64,000 nt of DNA from Alteromonas mediterranea DE (GCF_000020585.3 NC_011138.3:3574140-3638139); one strand, 5' to 3'. Numbered from the stretch's first letter, positions 37,354 to 47,244 are shown. Program-made: numbers and translations. The notes: generated by a model from the letters alone, not told the origin.

Positions 37354-39057
37354 GTGACAGAACGTATTAAGACAATAGATGAGTTCGCAAAGCACGTAGA
37401 CTATTCGCTGCTAGAAAGCTTAAATTGCGACCCTCAAGCAACCCAAGATGGTAACGACCACAACCCTCGTCAAGTTTTCTCCGGTCACTATGTGCCGGTT
37501 ACTCCGACCCCATTAACTTCGCCCAAATATATTGCGCACAGCGAGACCCTGTTTGCCGAATTAGGGTTAGACGACAGTTTGGCAACATCTAAAGCGTTCA
37601 CGCAGCTCTTTTCAGGGGATATGTCAGCAGTACCTGCACCTATGAAACCATTTGGCTGGGCAACCGGCTACGCACTTTCTATTTACGGTACAGAGTACAC
37701 ACAGCAGTGCCCGTTTAGAACAGGTAACGGCTACGGCGACGGCAGAGCAATTTCTATCGTTGAAGCAGTATTAAACGGCAAACGTTGGGAAATGCAGTTA
37801 AAAGGTGCTGGTCGCACGCCTTATTGTCGCGGCGCAGACGGGCGCGCCGTATTGCGCTCAAGCGTGCGCGAATTTTTAGTGCAAGAACACATGCACGCGC
37901 TTGGCATTCCGACCTCACGTTCGCTGAGCTTGTTTATGTCTGAATCAGACTCGGTAGACAGGCCGTGGTATCGCGAAGGGTCTCATTCCTATGAACCTGA
38001 AGTGATGGTAGAAAATATCACAGCGATATCCACCCGCGTTGCACCGTCATTTTTACGCGTCGGGCAAATTGAGCTTTTTGCACGACGTGCGCGCTGTGAT
38101 GAACATGAACATGCACGGGACGAATTAAAAGCCATCGTGATGCACCTTATCGAACGGGAGTACGCGAAAGAAATTGATACAACTGCTCCGCTAGAAGAGC
38201 AAGTGATTAGGCTTGCTGAGCTATTTCGAGACCGATTAACCAACCTTGTCTCACAGTGGGTGCGCGTGGGTTATTGCCAGGGCAATTTTAATAGCGATAA
38301 CTGCGCAGCCGGAGGGTTTACGCTAGATTACGGGCCATTTGGTTTTTGTGAATTTTTTGAAGCAGACTATCAACCATGGACAGGCGGCGGCCGCCACTTC
38401 TCGTTTTTAAACCAACCGATAGCGGCGCAAAAGAACTTTGATATGTTCTGTCGCTCACTGATGACTTTACTTGAAGAGAACAGTGCTCAGCTATCACAGC
38501 TTAACGCTATTAATGATGGCTTTTCCGGCGTTATGGAACGGGCGATGGAGAGCATGTGGGCAACAAAACTTGGCCTTGCGAGCTACGACCACGACTTGCT
38601 TATCAAGCTGCTGCAATTAATGCTGCGCACTGGCGTCGACTACAATATGTTTTTTAGAGAGCTATCGTCGATACCTGAAGATATGGCGAGTTTGACGAAG
38701 AGCTTTTACTACCCGCCTAAAGCAGAGGTGATGACAGAATGGGAGGCTTGGTTGCAAAGCTGGCGTGAGCGGATTGAAAAGGACGCAGAAGCACAGGGCA
38801 ATCAAACAAACGCTATTGCTACTATTGCAGAGAACATGCAGCAAGCAAACCCTAAATTCACATGGCGTGAATGGCTTATCGTACCTGCTTATAAAGCCGC
38901 AGAGAAAGGTGACTTTACTCAAATACACGAACTTCAGAACATCCTCACCGCGCCTTATGATGAGCAATCAGAAGAGGTAGAGAACAAGTATTACCAACTG
39001 CGCCCACTTGAATTTTTCAGTGCTGGCGGTGTTGCACACTACAGCTGCTCTTCGTAA
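37354..39057 (+). CDS. selO: SelO/YdiU protein adenylyltransferase (AMPylase)
   Basis: 567 aa pseudokinase-fold enzyme that transfers AMP from ATP to Ser, Thr or Tyr of target proteins. Family marks: [47 protein letters not shown] (the inverted-ATP-binding region), [31 protein letters not shown] catalytic loop ([16 protein letters not shown]), and TLDYGPFGF. The C-terminus ends HYSCSS, matching the redox-active Cys region that carries selenocysteine in some homologues; here it is Cys. GTG start chosen by homology of the N-terminus. The stop codon lies inside the terminator hairpin. Confidence 0.92.
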   Translation: MTERIKTIDEFAKHVDYSLLESLNCDPQATQDGNDHNPRQVFSGHYVPVTPTPLTSPKYIAHSETLFAELGLDDSLATSKAFTQLFSGDMSAVPAPMKPFGWATGYALSIYGTEYTQQCPFRTGNGYGDGRAISIVEAVLNGKRWEMQLKGAGRTPYCRGADGRAVLRSSVREFLVQEHMHALGIPTSRSLSLFMSESDSVDRPWYREGSHSYEPEVMVENITAISTRVAPSFLRVGQIELFARRARCDEHEHARDELKAIVMHLIEREYAKEIDTTAPLEEQVIRLAELFRDRLTNLVSQWVRVGYCQGNFNSDNCAAGGFTLDYGPFGFCEFFEADYQPWTGGGRHFSFLNQPIAAQKNFDMFCRSLMTLLEENSAQLSQLNAINDGFSGVMERAMESMWATKLGLASYDHDLLIKLLQLMLRTGVDYNMFFRELSSIPEDMASLTKSFYYPPKAEVMTEWEAWLQSWRERIEKDAEAQGNQTNAIATIAENMQQANPKFTWREWLIVPAYKAAEKGDFTQIHELQNILTAPYDEQSEEVENKYYQLRPLEFFSAGGVAHYSCSS

Positions 39058-39076
39058 TAAAGAGCAGCTTTAATTT
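39043..39076. terminator. Terminator overlapping the selO stop codon
   Basis: The 10-bp stem AGCTGCTCTT (39043-39052) / AAGAGCAGCT (39060-39069) is followed by ttaattt. The hairpin includes the last codons and stop of selO. It lies between selO and the convergent M24 peptidase gene. Confidence 0.75.
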
Positions 39077-39083
39077 AGTTTAC

Positions 39084-40289
39084 TTACAAAGAGTCGATAG
39101 ATTCACTAGGCTCAGTAAACCATACTGGGCCCTCGTCGGTCATATAGAAGTGGTCTTCTAAGCGAATACCGAACTCGTTTGGCACCACTATCATAGGCTC
39201 GTTACTAAAACACATGCCAGGTGCTAACGGATGAGGATTGTCTTTAACCAAATACGGCCATTCGTGAATATCCATACCAATGCCATGCCCTGTTCGATGG
39301 GGCAAACCCGGTAAATTATAATCTGGCCCTAAGCCGTCTTTCGCTAAGCTATCTCGGGCGGCTTTATCCACGTCACCACAAGGTACACCGACCTTTGCAG
39401 CGTTAAATGCCGCAAGCTGAGCGCGCTTTTCGCTTTCCCATAGTGCACGCTGTTTATCTGTCGGCTCACCGAAACAATAGGTTCGAGTGATATCAGAGAG
39501 GTAGCCATGTACTTTACAGCCAGTATCAATCAATACTAAGTCGTTTTTCTTTAATACTTGCGGGTCTTTAACGCCGTGGGGAAACGAGGTTGCTTTACCA
39601 AACAGCACAATGCAAAAATAGTTACCGCTGGCCCCCACTTTCTTATGCGCATCGTTAATAAATGCTTCAACTTCTGTGGTGGAAATACCTTCATAAAGCA
39701 TACTGGCAGTGGCTTTGTGCACAGCAAGGGTCATGTCCATGGCCCGCTGAATTAGCGCAAGCTCATTTTCTGACTTGTGCATGCGGCAATGCGCGGTAAC
39801 CTCTGAACCATTCACAATTTGCCAAGGTTCATTCAGCACCTTGGTAAACCCATCAACAATAAAAAATTGGGTAGATTCATCAACGCCTAATTTTATGCCA
39901 CCCGCCGTATTGACGGTATTCAGAATAGACATGGCAAGTGCGTAAGGGCTTTCGTGCTCTTGCCAACCGATAATATCCCCTTCCACTACTTTGCGTTCGT
40001 TCAAAGAGTCAATTTCAAACGCAGGAGCTAGGTAAACAACGTTCCCCTCTGCGGGTAGAAGCGCCCCCACTAAACGCTCACTGGCGTACCACTGCATGCC
40101 TGTAAAATACGCTAAGTTAGTGCCCGCGTTTAAGTAAAGCGCGCCTATGTCATGCTGTTGCATGTAATGCTGTGCTTTGGCAATTCGGGCCTGATACTCA
40201 GCAAGAGTGATGGGTGTTAGGTCGCCTGTCATGTCGACAAGACTATCTAGTGCTTGTTGTGCTGTCTTTGTGCCGATAACTGTGTTCAT
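39084..40289 (-). CDS. M24-family (Xaa-Pro aminopeptidase-like) metallopeptidase
   Basis: 401 aa. An N-terminal creatinase-like domain (LYLNAGTNLAYFTGMQWYAS) is followed by a pita-bread catalytic domain with all five metal ligands: Asp in LIDTGC, Asp in SDITRTY, His in RTGHGIGMDIHEWP, Glu in SNEPMIVV, and Glu in IRLEDHF. It is likely an aminopeptidase P-like enzyme cleaving X-Pro. The ATG at 40289 is preferred over an upstream TTG. It is encoded 140 nt downstream of, and on the same strand as, no other gene in a tight operon; the SAH-hydrolase-like gene ends 141 nt upstream of nothing closer, so both are probably separate units. Confidence 0.88.
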   Translation of the reverse strand: MNTVIGTKTAQQALDSLVDMTGDLTPITLAEYQARIAKAQHYMQQHDIGALYLNAGTNLAYFTGMQWYASERLVGALLPAEGNVVYLAPAFEIDSLNERKVVEGDIIGWQEHESPYALAMSILNTVNTAGGIKLGVDESTQFFIVDGFTKVLNEPWQIVNGSEVTAHCRMHKSENELALIQRAMDMTLAVHKATASMLYEGISTTEVEAFINDAHKKVGASGNYFCIVLFGKATSFPHGVKDPQVLKKNDLVLIDTGCKVHGYLSDITRTYCFGEPTDKQRALWESEKRAQLAAFNAAKVGVPCGDVDKAARDSLAKDGLGPDYNLPGLPHRTGHGIGMDIHEWPYLVKDNPHPLAPGMCFSNEPMIVVPNEFGIRLEDHFYMTDEGPVWFTEPSESIDSL

Positions 40290-40429
40290 CAAAGCCCGCC
40301 TTAGGTCTGAAATTTTAAAACGGGCTCACTTTACAACACTCAAAAATAATGTCGAGATAGCAGTCGCTCCCCCGACAATTCGTTTAGTTCTTGCGTATTA
40401 ATTAGATTACACGCCTCACAGCTTGAACT

Positions 40430-41548
40430 TTAAAGCGCGCCTTTCCATGCCTTTTCAGGCAGTAAATAAAGGCCCTTTTCACTCTTCGCACCTTCATTGA
40501 CGATAAAGCCTATACCAGCAGCCATAACCGCTAACGTCACGTCAAACGCATTGATGCTGTCGCCATAGCCCGCGGTTAAGTTAAACATAGAACCATCAGC
40601 CAGCAAATAAAGCGTTTTATCACCCAGTTTATAAGCATTTACATAAGGCATTGGCTCGCTGTGGGACGCGTTGTTTTTAAGGTACGGCACATCGATTTCT
40701 TGCGCTACATGACCTACGTTTAAAATAAACGCCCCGTCTTTCATGCTGTCCAGGTGTTTCGAATTTACTACGCCGTAGGCACCTGTTGCTGTGGCAATAA
40801 CATCAGCTTGGCTAGCAGCCTCGTCTAAACCAACCACTGGCCAACCGTCGTATTTCGCCTGAAGCGCTCTTGCAGGGTCAAGTTCCGCTACTTGAACCTG
40901 TGCCCCAAACGCTTTAGCCGATGCCGCCACGCCCTGCCCCACTAAACCATAACCAATTACGACAACCAGCTTTTCGTGCAGCGTTAAATGGGTGGTTTGG
41001 AAGAAGGTTTGCCATGCACTTAGGCCCACCATGTGCCTGTTGTGAAGGCCTTCTTTTACAGGCAAATCGTCCCAGTTAAAGATGGGGTAATTGGGCGCCA
41101 TACCGTTTAGTCGGTTAATGCCTGATCCCGTTGCTTCTAACCCCGATATAATGCTAGGGACTGGCTTGTTTGCTTTTACGTTTTCATGCAGTCGGGTAGT
41201 GAGGTCCGCGCCCATTTCACATAAATGGGTAGGCTGCCACGCCAGTGCTTTATCGAATGATTCAGACCAGTCAGCATCGCTCATATCACGCCATGCGTGG
41301 GCTGTTGCCCCTTTATCAACTAAGTAAGAAACCACATCGTCTTGCACCGTGGTAGGGTTGCAGGTAGTAAGGAATATATCGCAGCCACGTGACAGCAGCC
41401 CTTCAACTAAAGGCGCCATCTTTAAGTCTAGGTGCATGTTACAAGCAAGTTTTACGTTAGACAGGTCAGGTAAAGAAGCGATAGCGTGGCGAGTGCGCGG
41501 CATATGCAGGCTGGCCCACGTCAACTCTGCTTGAAAATCTTTGTACAT
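40430..41548 (-). CDS. S-adenosylhomocysteine hydrolase-like NAD-binding protein
   Basis: 372 aa, shorter than true SAH hydrolases (about 430 or more). It keeps the substrate-side start (LTWASLHMPRTRHAI, CNMHLDLKMAPLVEGLL), the NAD-binding Rossmann glycines (VVVIGYGLVGQGVAASAKAFG) and the inner-core ATATGAYGVVNSKHLDSMKDG. The canonical C-terminal tail that closes over NAD in the tetramer (Lys-x(4)-Tyr-Arg-Tyr) is absent. It is therefore a paralogue that may have a different substrate or no hydrolase activity. Neither ahcY-pathway genes nor methionine genes flank it. Confidence 0.75.
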   Translation of the reverse strand: MYKDFQAELTWASLHMPRTRHAIASLPDLSNVKLACNMHLDLKMAPLVEGLLSRGCDIFLTTCNPTTVQDDVVSYLVDKGATAHAWRDMSDADWSESFDKALAWQPTHLCEMGADLTTRLHENVKANKPVPSIISGLEATGSGINRLNGMAPNYPIFNWDDLPVKEGLHNRHMVGLSAWQTFFQTTHLTLHEKLVVVIGYGLVGQGVAASAKAFGAQVQVAELDPARALQAKYDGWPVVGLDEAASQADVIATATGAYGVVNSKHLDSMKDGAFILNVGHVAQEIDVPYLKNNASHSEPMPYVNAYKLGDKTLYLLADGSMFNLTAGYGDSINAFDVTLAVMAAGIGFIVNEGAKSEKGLYLLPEKAWKGAL

Positions 41549-41615
41549 GAGAGACTTACCTAGAAAAAAAGAAAACAGAATAATACGTGAGATTTCTGTT
41601 TTTATAAATCAGCGA

Positions 41616-43357
41616 TTACTCTTTCCTCTCATTCCAAAGCACAACTTTATTTCGCCCTTGGGCTTTGGCTAAGTAGAGCGCTTGATCAGCCTCTTTTATC
41701 AAAACGTTTAGATCATCTTCTCCCGGGTACGAGCCAGAAACGCCAATACTCACCGTCACCCTAACCAACTTATTAATATCATGGCTAAATAGATGTAGCC
41801 TTAAGTTCTCTGCAATTTGCTTGGCGTAATTAGCCCGGGTATTGGGTAAAAACACCAAAAATTCCTCACCGCCCCAGCGAAAGGTTATATCCGACCCTCT
41901 CACTTGGCCCTTTATCTCTTTAGCCACGTTTTGCAGCACTTTATCGCCCATATCGTGGCCAAATTTGTCGTTGATACGCTTAAGCCAGTCTAAATCGATA
42001 AGTAAAACCGACATGTGTTTATTACTGCGTTTTCCTAATTCCCAAATGGGATAGACCAAATCTTCAAATGCCCGTCGGTTGTAAAGCGAGGTGAGCGGGT
42101 CTAATCGCGCATCTCGTTCGGCACTCAAGCGTGCCTGTTGTACTTGCTTGTAATTGAAGGCCAGAGAAATCGACAGCAAAGACATTTCTAAAACCATACC
42201 AATTTCGATACCGCGAAATGCCCATTTCGAATAGCTCACTAGTCCCCACGTAGCGAGACTTGATACCGTCGCGCCCCCAGTTCCACAGAGTACCGCAGCA
42301 GAAAAAACTTAGCCAGTGTATCGCCATTTCTGTAAGCAAAAATACCGATAGCTAACATCCAAAGTGAAATTGTAGTTAGCACGACAAGTTGTGACATAAC
42401 AGCGAAAGAACGGCTACCGACTAAAATAATCAATACTGCCAGCGCCCCTAACCCTCCGTAAATGTACTTCCTGTTTCAGTAAAGCTTAGGTAAGTAAAGT
42501 TGAGTGTTGAGAAACTCAATGGTCAACCGTACGGCGCTAAAAAGGTAAAAGAACATTAGCGTGGGCATAAGCCCCTGCTGAAGGAATACAGAGTCAGACC
42601 ATACCCACCAAAAACCGTGCCCCGTATAGGTGAAATTAAAAGCCAGAAAAGAAAGAAGGTACAAGGAATATAGTAAATACCTTCGCTCTTTTAGGTAGCT
42701 ATATAAAACCAAGTTATAAACCAAAAGAATAACCAATGAACCGTAAAGCGCACCATAGAAATAGGCGTTTTCAGTAGACTTGTCGTTGGCGATGACGGGC
42801 TGGCCTAGATAAACCGGAATGGTCATGGGGTCTTGAGATGAGAACCTGAAAACAACGATAGTTTGTTGCTGGGTAAATCGATAAAAAACGGAAGGCATTC
42901 TAGCGCGCTCGGCCCGCGCGCTGTGTATTTGGTTATCGCCCAATGTAACGTGATGCTTTCTTTCGCCGTTTTCAAAGAAATACACGTCAATATCGTCCAA
43001 CCAAGCGTTGTCTATTTCTATGACTAAAGGCAAGAAAGGAAAACTTTCTGATAGATTATGGGGATCGCTCGTTACGGGTTCACCGTAGGTATTGATATCA
43101 ACAGGCAAAACACCCCATATAGTGTTGTTCGTAAACCCATAACTCACTTGCCCTGATGTGTTTTTAGTGAGCAACCGGCCTTCATATTTAGCCATAACCT
43201 CTTCGGCAGAGAGTGCACTGCCACTTTCCTGCAACATCCACAGCTTGTCATTAACTAGCTGCATCCCTCCTGAAGGGTCTATGCTTTTCGCATGCGCAAG
43301 TTTGCACAATAGGATGCTAATAACAACAAAACCAGCGAAGAAAAGAAAAGCTCTCAT
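41616..43357 (-). pseudogene. 7TMR-DISM sensor diguanylate cyclase, broken by stop and frameshift
   Basis: Three fragments make one sensor. Residues from 43357: signal peptide (ILLCKLAHAKS), 7TMR-DISMED2 periplasmic domain (AYFYGALYGSLVILLVYNLVLY starts the 7TM part). A TGA at 42476-42478 follows LYLPKLY; the same frame goes on NRKYIYGGLGALAVLIIL. At a C5 run (42274-42278, G5 on the coding strand) the frame shifts; one more G would give GGATVSSLATWGLVSYSKW and the rest. The last part is a GGDEF domain with RWGGEEF intact and DPLTSLYNRRAFEDL. An intact version would make cyclic di-GMP in response to a periplasmic ligand. The homopolymer indel could be technical; the stop is less likely to be. 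Confidence 0.8.
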
Positions 43358-43654
43358 ATATCTATTCTTTCTAATGTCGGGGTAATCTGCGGGACGATTC
43401 TCAATAACAGCAAACCTAACTCTTAATAAATATTAACTTACGCTTATTAAACACGTTTGTGAATACTTATTAATCACAAGATGTGGGCCACTGCGCATTT
43501 TTCTTGTCGTATCTTGAAATTTCTCTTATGCATCAAAGAAGAACGTTGGCATACTGTGTTATCACGCGCTGCACTTCAGTTCAGCTCCAGATCATTCTCT
43601 TTGAAATCCAATAAAAGGCCTGGTTCTTTTTATGCTCAGCTTTGTCACCAGTAC
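43358..43654. other. Non-coding stretch beside the IS5-type element
   Basis: About 297 nt between the DISM gene start and the IS left end. It should hold the DISM promoter. No part of the missing response-regulator output domain is recognisable here on either strand, which points to a deletion next to the IS. A plus-strand frame of about 60 codons runs into the IS but has no protein-like features. Confidence 0.4.
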
Positions 43655-44708
43655 GGCTTTGTTGCTTAATTCAGAGAGAAGACATGCCTGTCCTATAGTG
43701 CTTGATTCTTAAACGATATACTGAGTTTCAGGCATACCTAACCCTGTAAGCTTATTCAGCGCCTTGATCATAGCGTAAGTCTCGCCAACTTGAGCGTTGT
43801 AGTTTCTCAGGCTTAATTTCCCACCTAACAACTGTTTCACTCGATACATTGCTGTCTCTGATAGCGAGCGCTTGTGATAGCCGTACTGCTTTTTCCACAT
43901 CTTGTTCGAGCCGTAAAGCTTCTGACAACCTACCGCTAAATTGCGAGGATGCCCACGTTCCCAGAAGGCTGCCCCTTCTCGTGGCGGGATAAGCGGAACC
44001 GCTCGTTTGATTCGTATAGCATCATAGCAACCCTTTGTGTCATAAGCACCATCACCTGATATCTCAATGATTTTACGACGTGTCTGCTTTAGCAAGTTAG
44101 GGAGCACTTCGGCATCGGTTACGTTAGACAAACTCAGCTCTGCTGCGACGATTTCGTGGGTGTGCGTATCTACTGCGATGTGCAGCTTACGCCATACTTT
44201 GCGCTTCCCATCAGTACCATGCTTCTTGACCTTCCATTCACCTTCGCCATAAACCTTAAGACCAGTAGCACCAATGGCTAGATGTTGTATTGGTCCTCTG
44301 TTTTTGGTTTTAAATGAAACCTCAACTTCCTTAGCTCGGCGGCTTATACAGGTGTAGTGTGGGCAAACAAGCGGGATGTTAGCCAGCTTAAATACTGAGT
44401 CTAGAAAACCTTGCAGCGCTCTCAATGGCATAGAGAAAACGCGCTTCACCATCAGTGCGGTAGTAATGGCTAAGTCGCTGAATCGGCGAGGTCTACCACG
44501 CTTGCCTTGTTTGTTTTGCTTCCACTCGACTATCGCTTCCTCATCAATCCAAAAGGTCAGAGAACCACGGTTAATTAAGGCTTTATTGTACTGCTTCCAG
44601 TTAGTTGTTTTATAACGAGGTTTAGGCATGAGGCTACGACGATTGATGGGTGTAGCCGATCAGATCGTCGCTTCTTGATTTAGTTCCATCGATTTAAGCA
44701 ACAAAGCC
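43655..44708 (-). mobile_element. IS5-family (IS903 subgroup-like) insertion sequence, 1054 bp
   Basis: Perfect 15-bp terminal inverted repeats: GGCTTTGTTGCTTAA (43655-43669) and TTAAGCAACAAAGCC (44694-44708), very like those of IS903. One full-length transposase lies inside. The flanks (caccagtac and tcgaacatg) show no 9-bp duplication, although this group normally makes one. That suggests an adjacent deletion or recombination after insertion. Confidence 0.9.
43709..44629 (-). CDS. IS5-family (IS903 type) transposase
   Basis: 306 aa. It starts like IS903 transposases (KTTNWKQYNKALINRGSLTFW). The DDE domain has Asp in HIAVDTHTHEIVAAEL, Asp in ISGDGAYDTKGCYDAI, and the Tyr-Arg-Glu region near YRVKQLLGGKLSLRNYNAQ. 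Length is normal and the frame intact, so the element may be mobile. Confidence 0.92.
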   Translation of the reverse strand: MPKPRYKTTNWKQYNKALINRGSLTFWIDEEAIVEWKQNKQGKRGRPRRFSDLAITTALMVKRVFSMPLRALQGFLDSVFKLANIPLVCPHYTCISRRAKEVEVSFKTKNRGPIQHLAIGATGLKVYGEGEWKVKKHGTDGKRKVWRKLHIAVDTHTHEIVAAELSLSNVTDAEVLPNLLKQTRRKIIEISGDGAYDTKGCYDAIRIKRAVPLIPPREGAAFWERGHPRNLAVGCQKLYGSNKMWKKQYGYHKRSLSETAMYRVKQLLGGKLSLRNYNAQVGETYAMIKALNKLTGLGMPETQYIV

Positions 44709-44959
44709 TCGAACATGCTGAAAAAGATGATTTTTAAATCTGGATGTCGCTTCAAAAAAATCTTGGCTAAAACAAGGCCACTTTCATTTGAAAGGTTTAT
44801 GTCTAGGATTAAGATCTCAATGTCACTACTGGCTAATAAACGATGGGTTTGCGCGCCGTTTTCAGCATCAAAAATACGACAATCAGGCATCATGGCGTTA
44901 AGCAATGCTTTGTAGCCCTCTCTTACCACGGCGTGGTCGTCTACAATGAGGATATTCAT
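44660..44959 (-). pseudogene. NarL-type response regulator truncated by the IS5-type element
   Basis: Only the first part of a receiver domain is genuine (44709-44959, about 83 residues): MNILIVDDHAVVREGY with the acidic pocket, and the phospho-acceptor Asp in ILILDINLSNESG. The remaining residues come from the IS end. The Thr and Lys switch region and the entire LuxR-type DNA-binding domain are missing, and were not found beyond the IS. The start overlaps the kinase stop by 4 nt (ATGA). The receiver is similar to the intact regulator at 61739 (both have LDI-L-NESG). Confidence 0.85.
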
Positions 44960-46215
44960 GCGACATTTGCGCCTAACATAGGCGGCTCTTTTCTAAGTGT
45001 TAGAGAGAGCGACACGGCAACTCCGCCTTCATCGGGCGATGCGACGCTACAATTTGCGCCAATACAGCGTGCCCGACTTCGCATTGACGACATTCCAATA
45101 TTTTCTACTATATGATTTCCAAGGCCTCGACCATTGTCTTTAACTGTCACAGTGACGCTATGCGTATCGCCAAAAATTTGAATGCTAACCTTTGTGGCTT
45201 TAGCATGTTTAATTACGTTGTTAATGGCTTCTTGAACAAAACGATAAAGGTGGATGTCGCGCTCGGTATCCTCCTGATACCGCTTCAGGTTAATTGATAC
45301 GTCCCATTGAGTGCCAGGTTGCGCTACTTCTTGTTCATATACTAAGCGCTCAAGCGATGCCTGTAGCGATACTCTATCTAGTACAAGAGGGTGAAGGTGA
45401 GCCGTGAGTTTTCTTATAGCGTCACTTATTTGGTGTGACATCACCTGCACTTTCTGAGCCGAAAGCTCTACCACCGAACGCTCTTTAGTGTTGACTAGAA
45501 TATACGCATGAGCTTTTATCGTAGTCAGCAATTGCCCCACGTTGTCGTGAAGCTCCCTGGCTAAATAGTTTCGCTCTTGCTCTTGAAGTAGCGCCAATTG
45601 TTTGTCGATTTTAATCAGCTGCTTTTCTTTGGCATCTAGCGCGCTTTTTAGCTGCTGGAATTGGTTAATTACCCTGTTCATTTCAGCAATATCTGAGTGA
45701 GGAAGCGGCTGTGTGGCTTTACCTTCTCGTAACTTCGAAAGCGCGTCGCCAAGCTGTTTTAATGGCACAAGCCGCTGCCTGACGGCAATGCTTAATGTAA
45801 ACAGTAGTAAAACAAATGTTGCAAAGAAAAGGCCTGCCACTAAAGCAAAAAACGTAAGGTTTTGGGTTAACTCCGTATTCTCGAAAGGAGTGACAATAAG
45901 GTACTGATTCTCTTTTATGGGGATAATAACGGGCACTAATACATTTTGCTGGTTAACGGTGTTTACTTGAGTTTGGTCTGTGCTCAAGCGCCCTGAAAAG
46001 TATTTGGAAGATAAATGAGGACTTGGCTTAACAATAGCCTCAATGTCAGAAACAGGTACATTGCGTCTGACCATTTCCCGCACTTGGTTAAGTGCGCCTG
46101 TCATTTCTTCTTCAATATTGTTTTGTATATGAAAATAAACAAGACAGGTAAAGAGTAAAAAGCAGCTAATGAAAACGGCCACTATCGCTGTAGATATTTT
46201 TGTAAAACCCGACAT
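44956..46215 (-). CDS. NarX/UhpB-type sensor histidine kinase (HisKA_3)
   Basis: About 419 aa. An N-terminal helix (ISTAIVAVFISCFLLFTC) is followed by a small periplasmic domain (about residues 35-115), a second helix (FFALVAGLFFATFVLLLF), a HAMP-like linker, the dimerisation domain with phospho-acceptor His in LARELHDNVGQLLTTIKAH, and a GHKL ATPase with QEAINNVIKHAKAT (N box) and VKDNGRGLG (G1). I chose the ATG at 46215 (MSGFTKIS, AGAGG upstream); a longer frame begins at 46299 inside a palindrome. Its partner regulator is truncated, so the kinase has no known output unless it cross-talks. Confidence 0.85.
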   Translation of the reverse strand: MSGFTKISTAIVAVFISCFLLFTCLVYFHIQNNIEEEMTGALNQVREMVRRNVPVSDIEAIVKPSPHLSSKYFSGRLSTDQTQVNTVNQQNVLVPVIIPIKENQYLIVTPFENTELTQNLTFFALVAGLFFATFVLLLFTLSIAVRQRLVPLKQLGDALSKLREGKATQPLPHSDIAEMNRVINQFQQLKSALDAKEKQLIKIDKQLALLQEQERNYLARELHDNVGQLLTTIKAHAYILVNTKERSVVELSAQKVQVMSHQISDAIRKLTAHLHPLVLDRVSLQASLERLVYEQEVAQPGTQWDVSINLKRYQEDTERDIHLYRFVQEAINNVIKHAKATKVSIQIFGDTHSVTVTVKDNGRGLGNHIVENIGMSSMRSRARCIGANCSVASPDEGGVAVSLSLTLRKEPPMLGANVA

Positions 46216-46297
46216 GACTGCCTCTGCAACCCCTTTAATACAGAGCCATGCTATACAGGCCGCGGTGAAAAGCACATCCTGCAATAGGGGCGAATTC

Positions 46298-46315
46298 ATC
46301 CTACCAAGGTAGGAT
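46298..46315. promoter_or_regulatory. 7-2-7 inverted repeat upstream of the histidine kinase
   Basis: ATCCTACCAAGGTAGGAT: two 8-bp perfect arms with a 2-bp spacer, centred about 90 nt before the preferred kinase start. The 7-2-7 layout of TCCTACC/GGTAGGA is the arrangement recognised by NarL/LuxR-type regulators. It may have been the autoregulatory site for the now-truncated regulator. Confidence 0.5.
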
Positions 46316-46359
46316 AAATGCCCCTTTAAATAGTGGAACGTAGGGCTTAGTCAGTTCGC

Positions 46360-47244
46360 TTAATCAATAAATCGCGATTGGTAACGCTCAACCTTTTCTT
46401 GAAGCCACTGCGTAAAAACTTGGAAACGGGCTTGAGAGTGAGTTTCCTTGTGCGTTGCCAACCAGAATGTGCGCTTAATGTGAATGTCGTTCTCGATTAG
46501 CCTAACTAAACCTGGCTGAGTTTCAGCCATAAATTTAGGCAAAATGCCTACGCCAGCGCCATTAATAAGCATTTGATACTGCGCGTTAATACTGGTGCTG
46601 CGAAGCGCACTTAACTGTGACAAAGCGGTCTCTTCAATGAACTTTAATTGCGGCGCGTACACCAAATCGGGTACATAGCTGACGAGGTTATACGATGTTA
46701 AGTCCTGCAATGTTTCAGGCTTTCGTTCTTTGATAAGTGACCGGTGAGTATAAAGATAAAGATTGTAATCGGTAAGCTTTTGAGTCACTAACAAGCCTCT
46801 ACTGGGCTTTTCCAACAGGATAGCCATATCGGCTTCCCGCTTATTCAGATTTAAAAAACCACTGGTTGCTACAAGCTCAATACTTATGCCCGGATACCGC
46901 TTTTTAAAATCTGGCAGTAAAGGCGCTAAAAACCAGCTACCAAACCCTTCTGAAACGCTCACTCGAATAGTACCGGCTAAGTGTGAACGCTCATCGCCCA
47001 GTTCATTTTGCGCTTCTAAAAAATAATGCTCGGCTTTCTCAATATACGTGACCAACTCTGTGCCATGAGTGGTAAGTACATAGCCTTTTTTGGTTAGCTC
47101 GAATAATTTACAATTTAAAGAATCTTCCAGCTTTTTTACACGACGAATGAGCGTTGTAGGATCTACCTTCATCCCCTTAGCTGCAATAGCTACCCGCCCA
47201 TTTCTTGCCAAACCAAGAAATAACCGCATGTCATCCCAATTCAC
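46360..47244 (-). CDS. LysR-family transcriptional regulator
   Basis: 294 aa. The N-terminal winged HTH (MRLFLGLARNGRVAIAAKGM, VDPTTLIRRVKKLEDSL) is typical of LysR regulators. The effector domain begins at about residue 90 (GTIRVSVSEGFGSWFLAPLL) and contains LINGAGVGILPKF. It is divergent from mmsA with 98 nt between the starts, so mmsAB is its likely target and an intermediate of valine breakdown its likely effector (inference). Confidence 0.88.
   Translation of the reverse strand: MNWDDMRLFLGLARNGRVAIAAKGMKVDPTTLIRRVKKLEDSLNCKLFELTKKGYVLTTHGTELVTYIEKAEHYFLEAQNELGDERSHLAGTIRVSVSEGFGSWFLAPLLPDFKKRYPGISIELVATSGFLNLNKREADMAILLEKPSRGLLVTQKLTDYNLYLYTHRSLIKERKPETLQDLTSYNLVSYVPDLVYAPQLKFIEETALSQLSALRSTSINAQYQMLINGAGVGILPKFMAETQPGLVRLIENDIHIKRTFWLATHKETHSQARFQVFTQWLQEKVERYQSRFID

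Noticed and set aside
42064..42339. Separate short gene in the middle of the DISM/GGDEF locus
   Set aside because: It overlaps the frames of the broken sensor in a third frame; it is a shadow of the real coding sequence.
43481..43669. Plus-strand frame of 62 codons running into the IS5-type element
   Set aside because: Ends in the IS inverted repeat, has no start signal and no recognisable domain.
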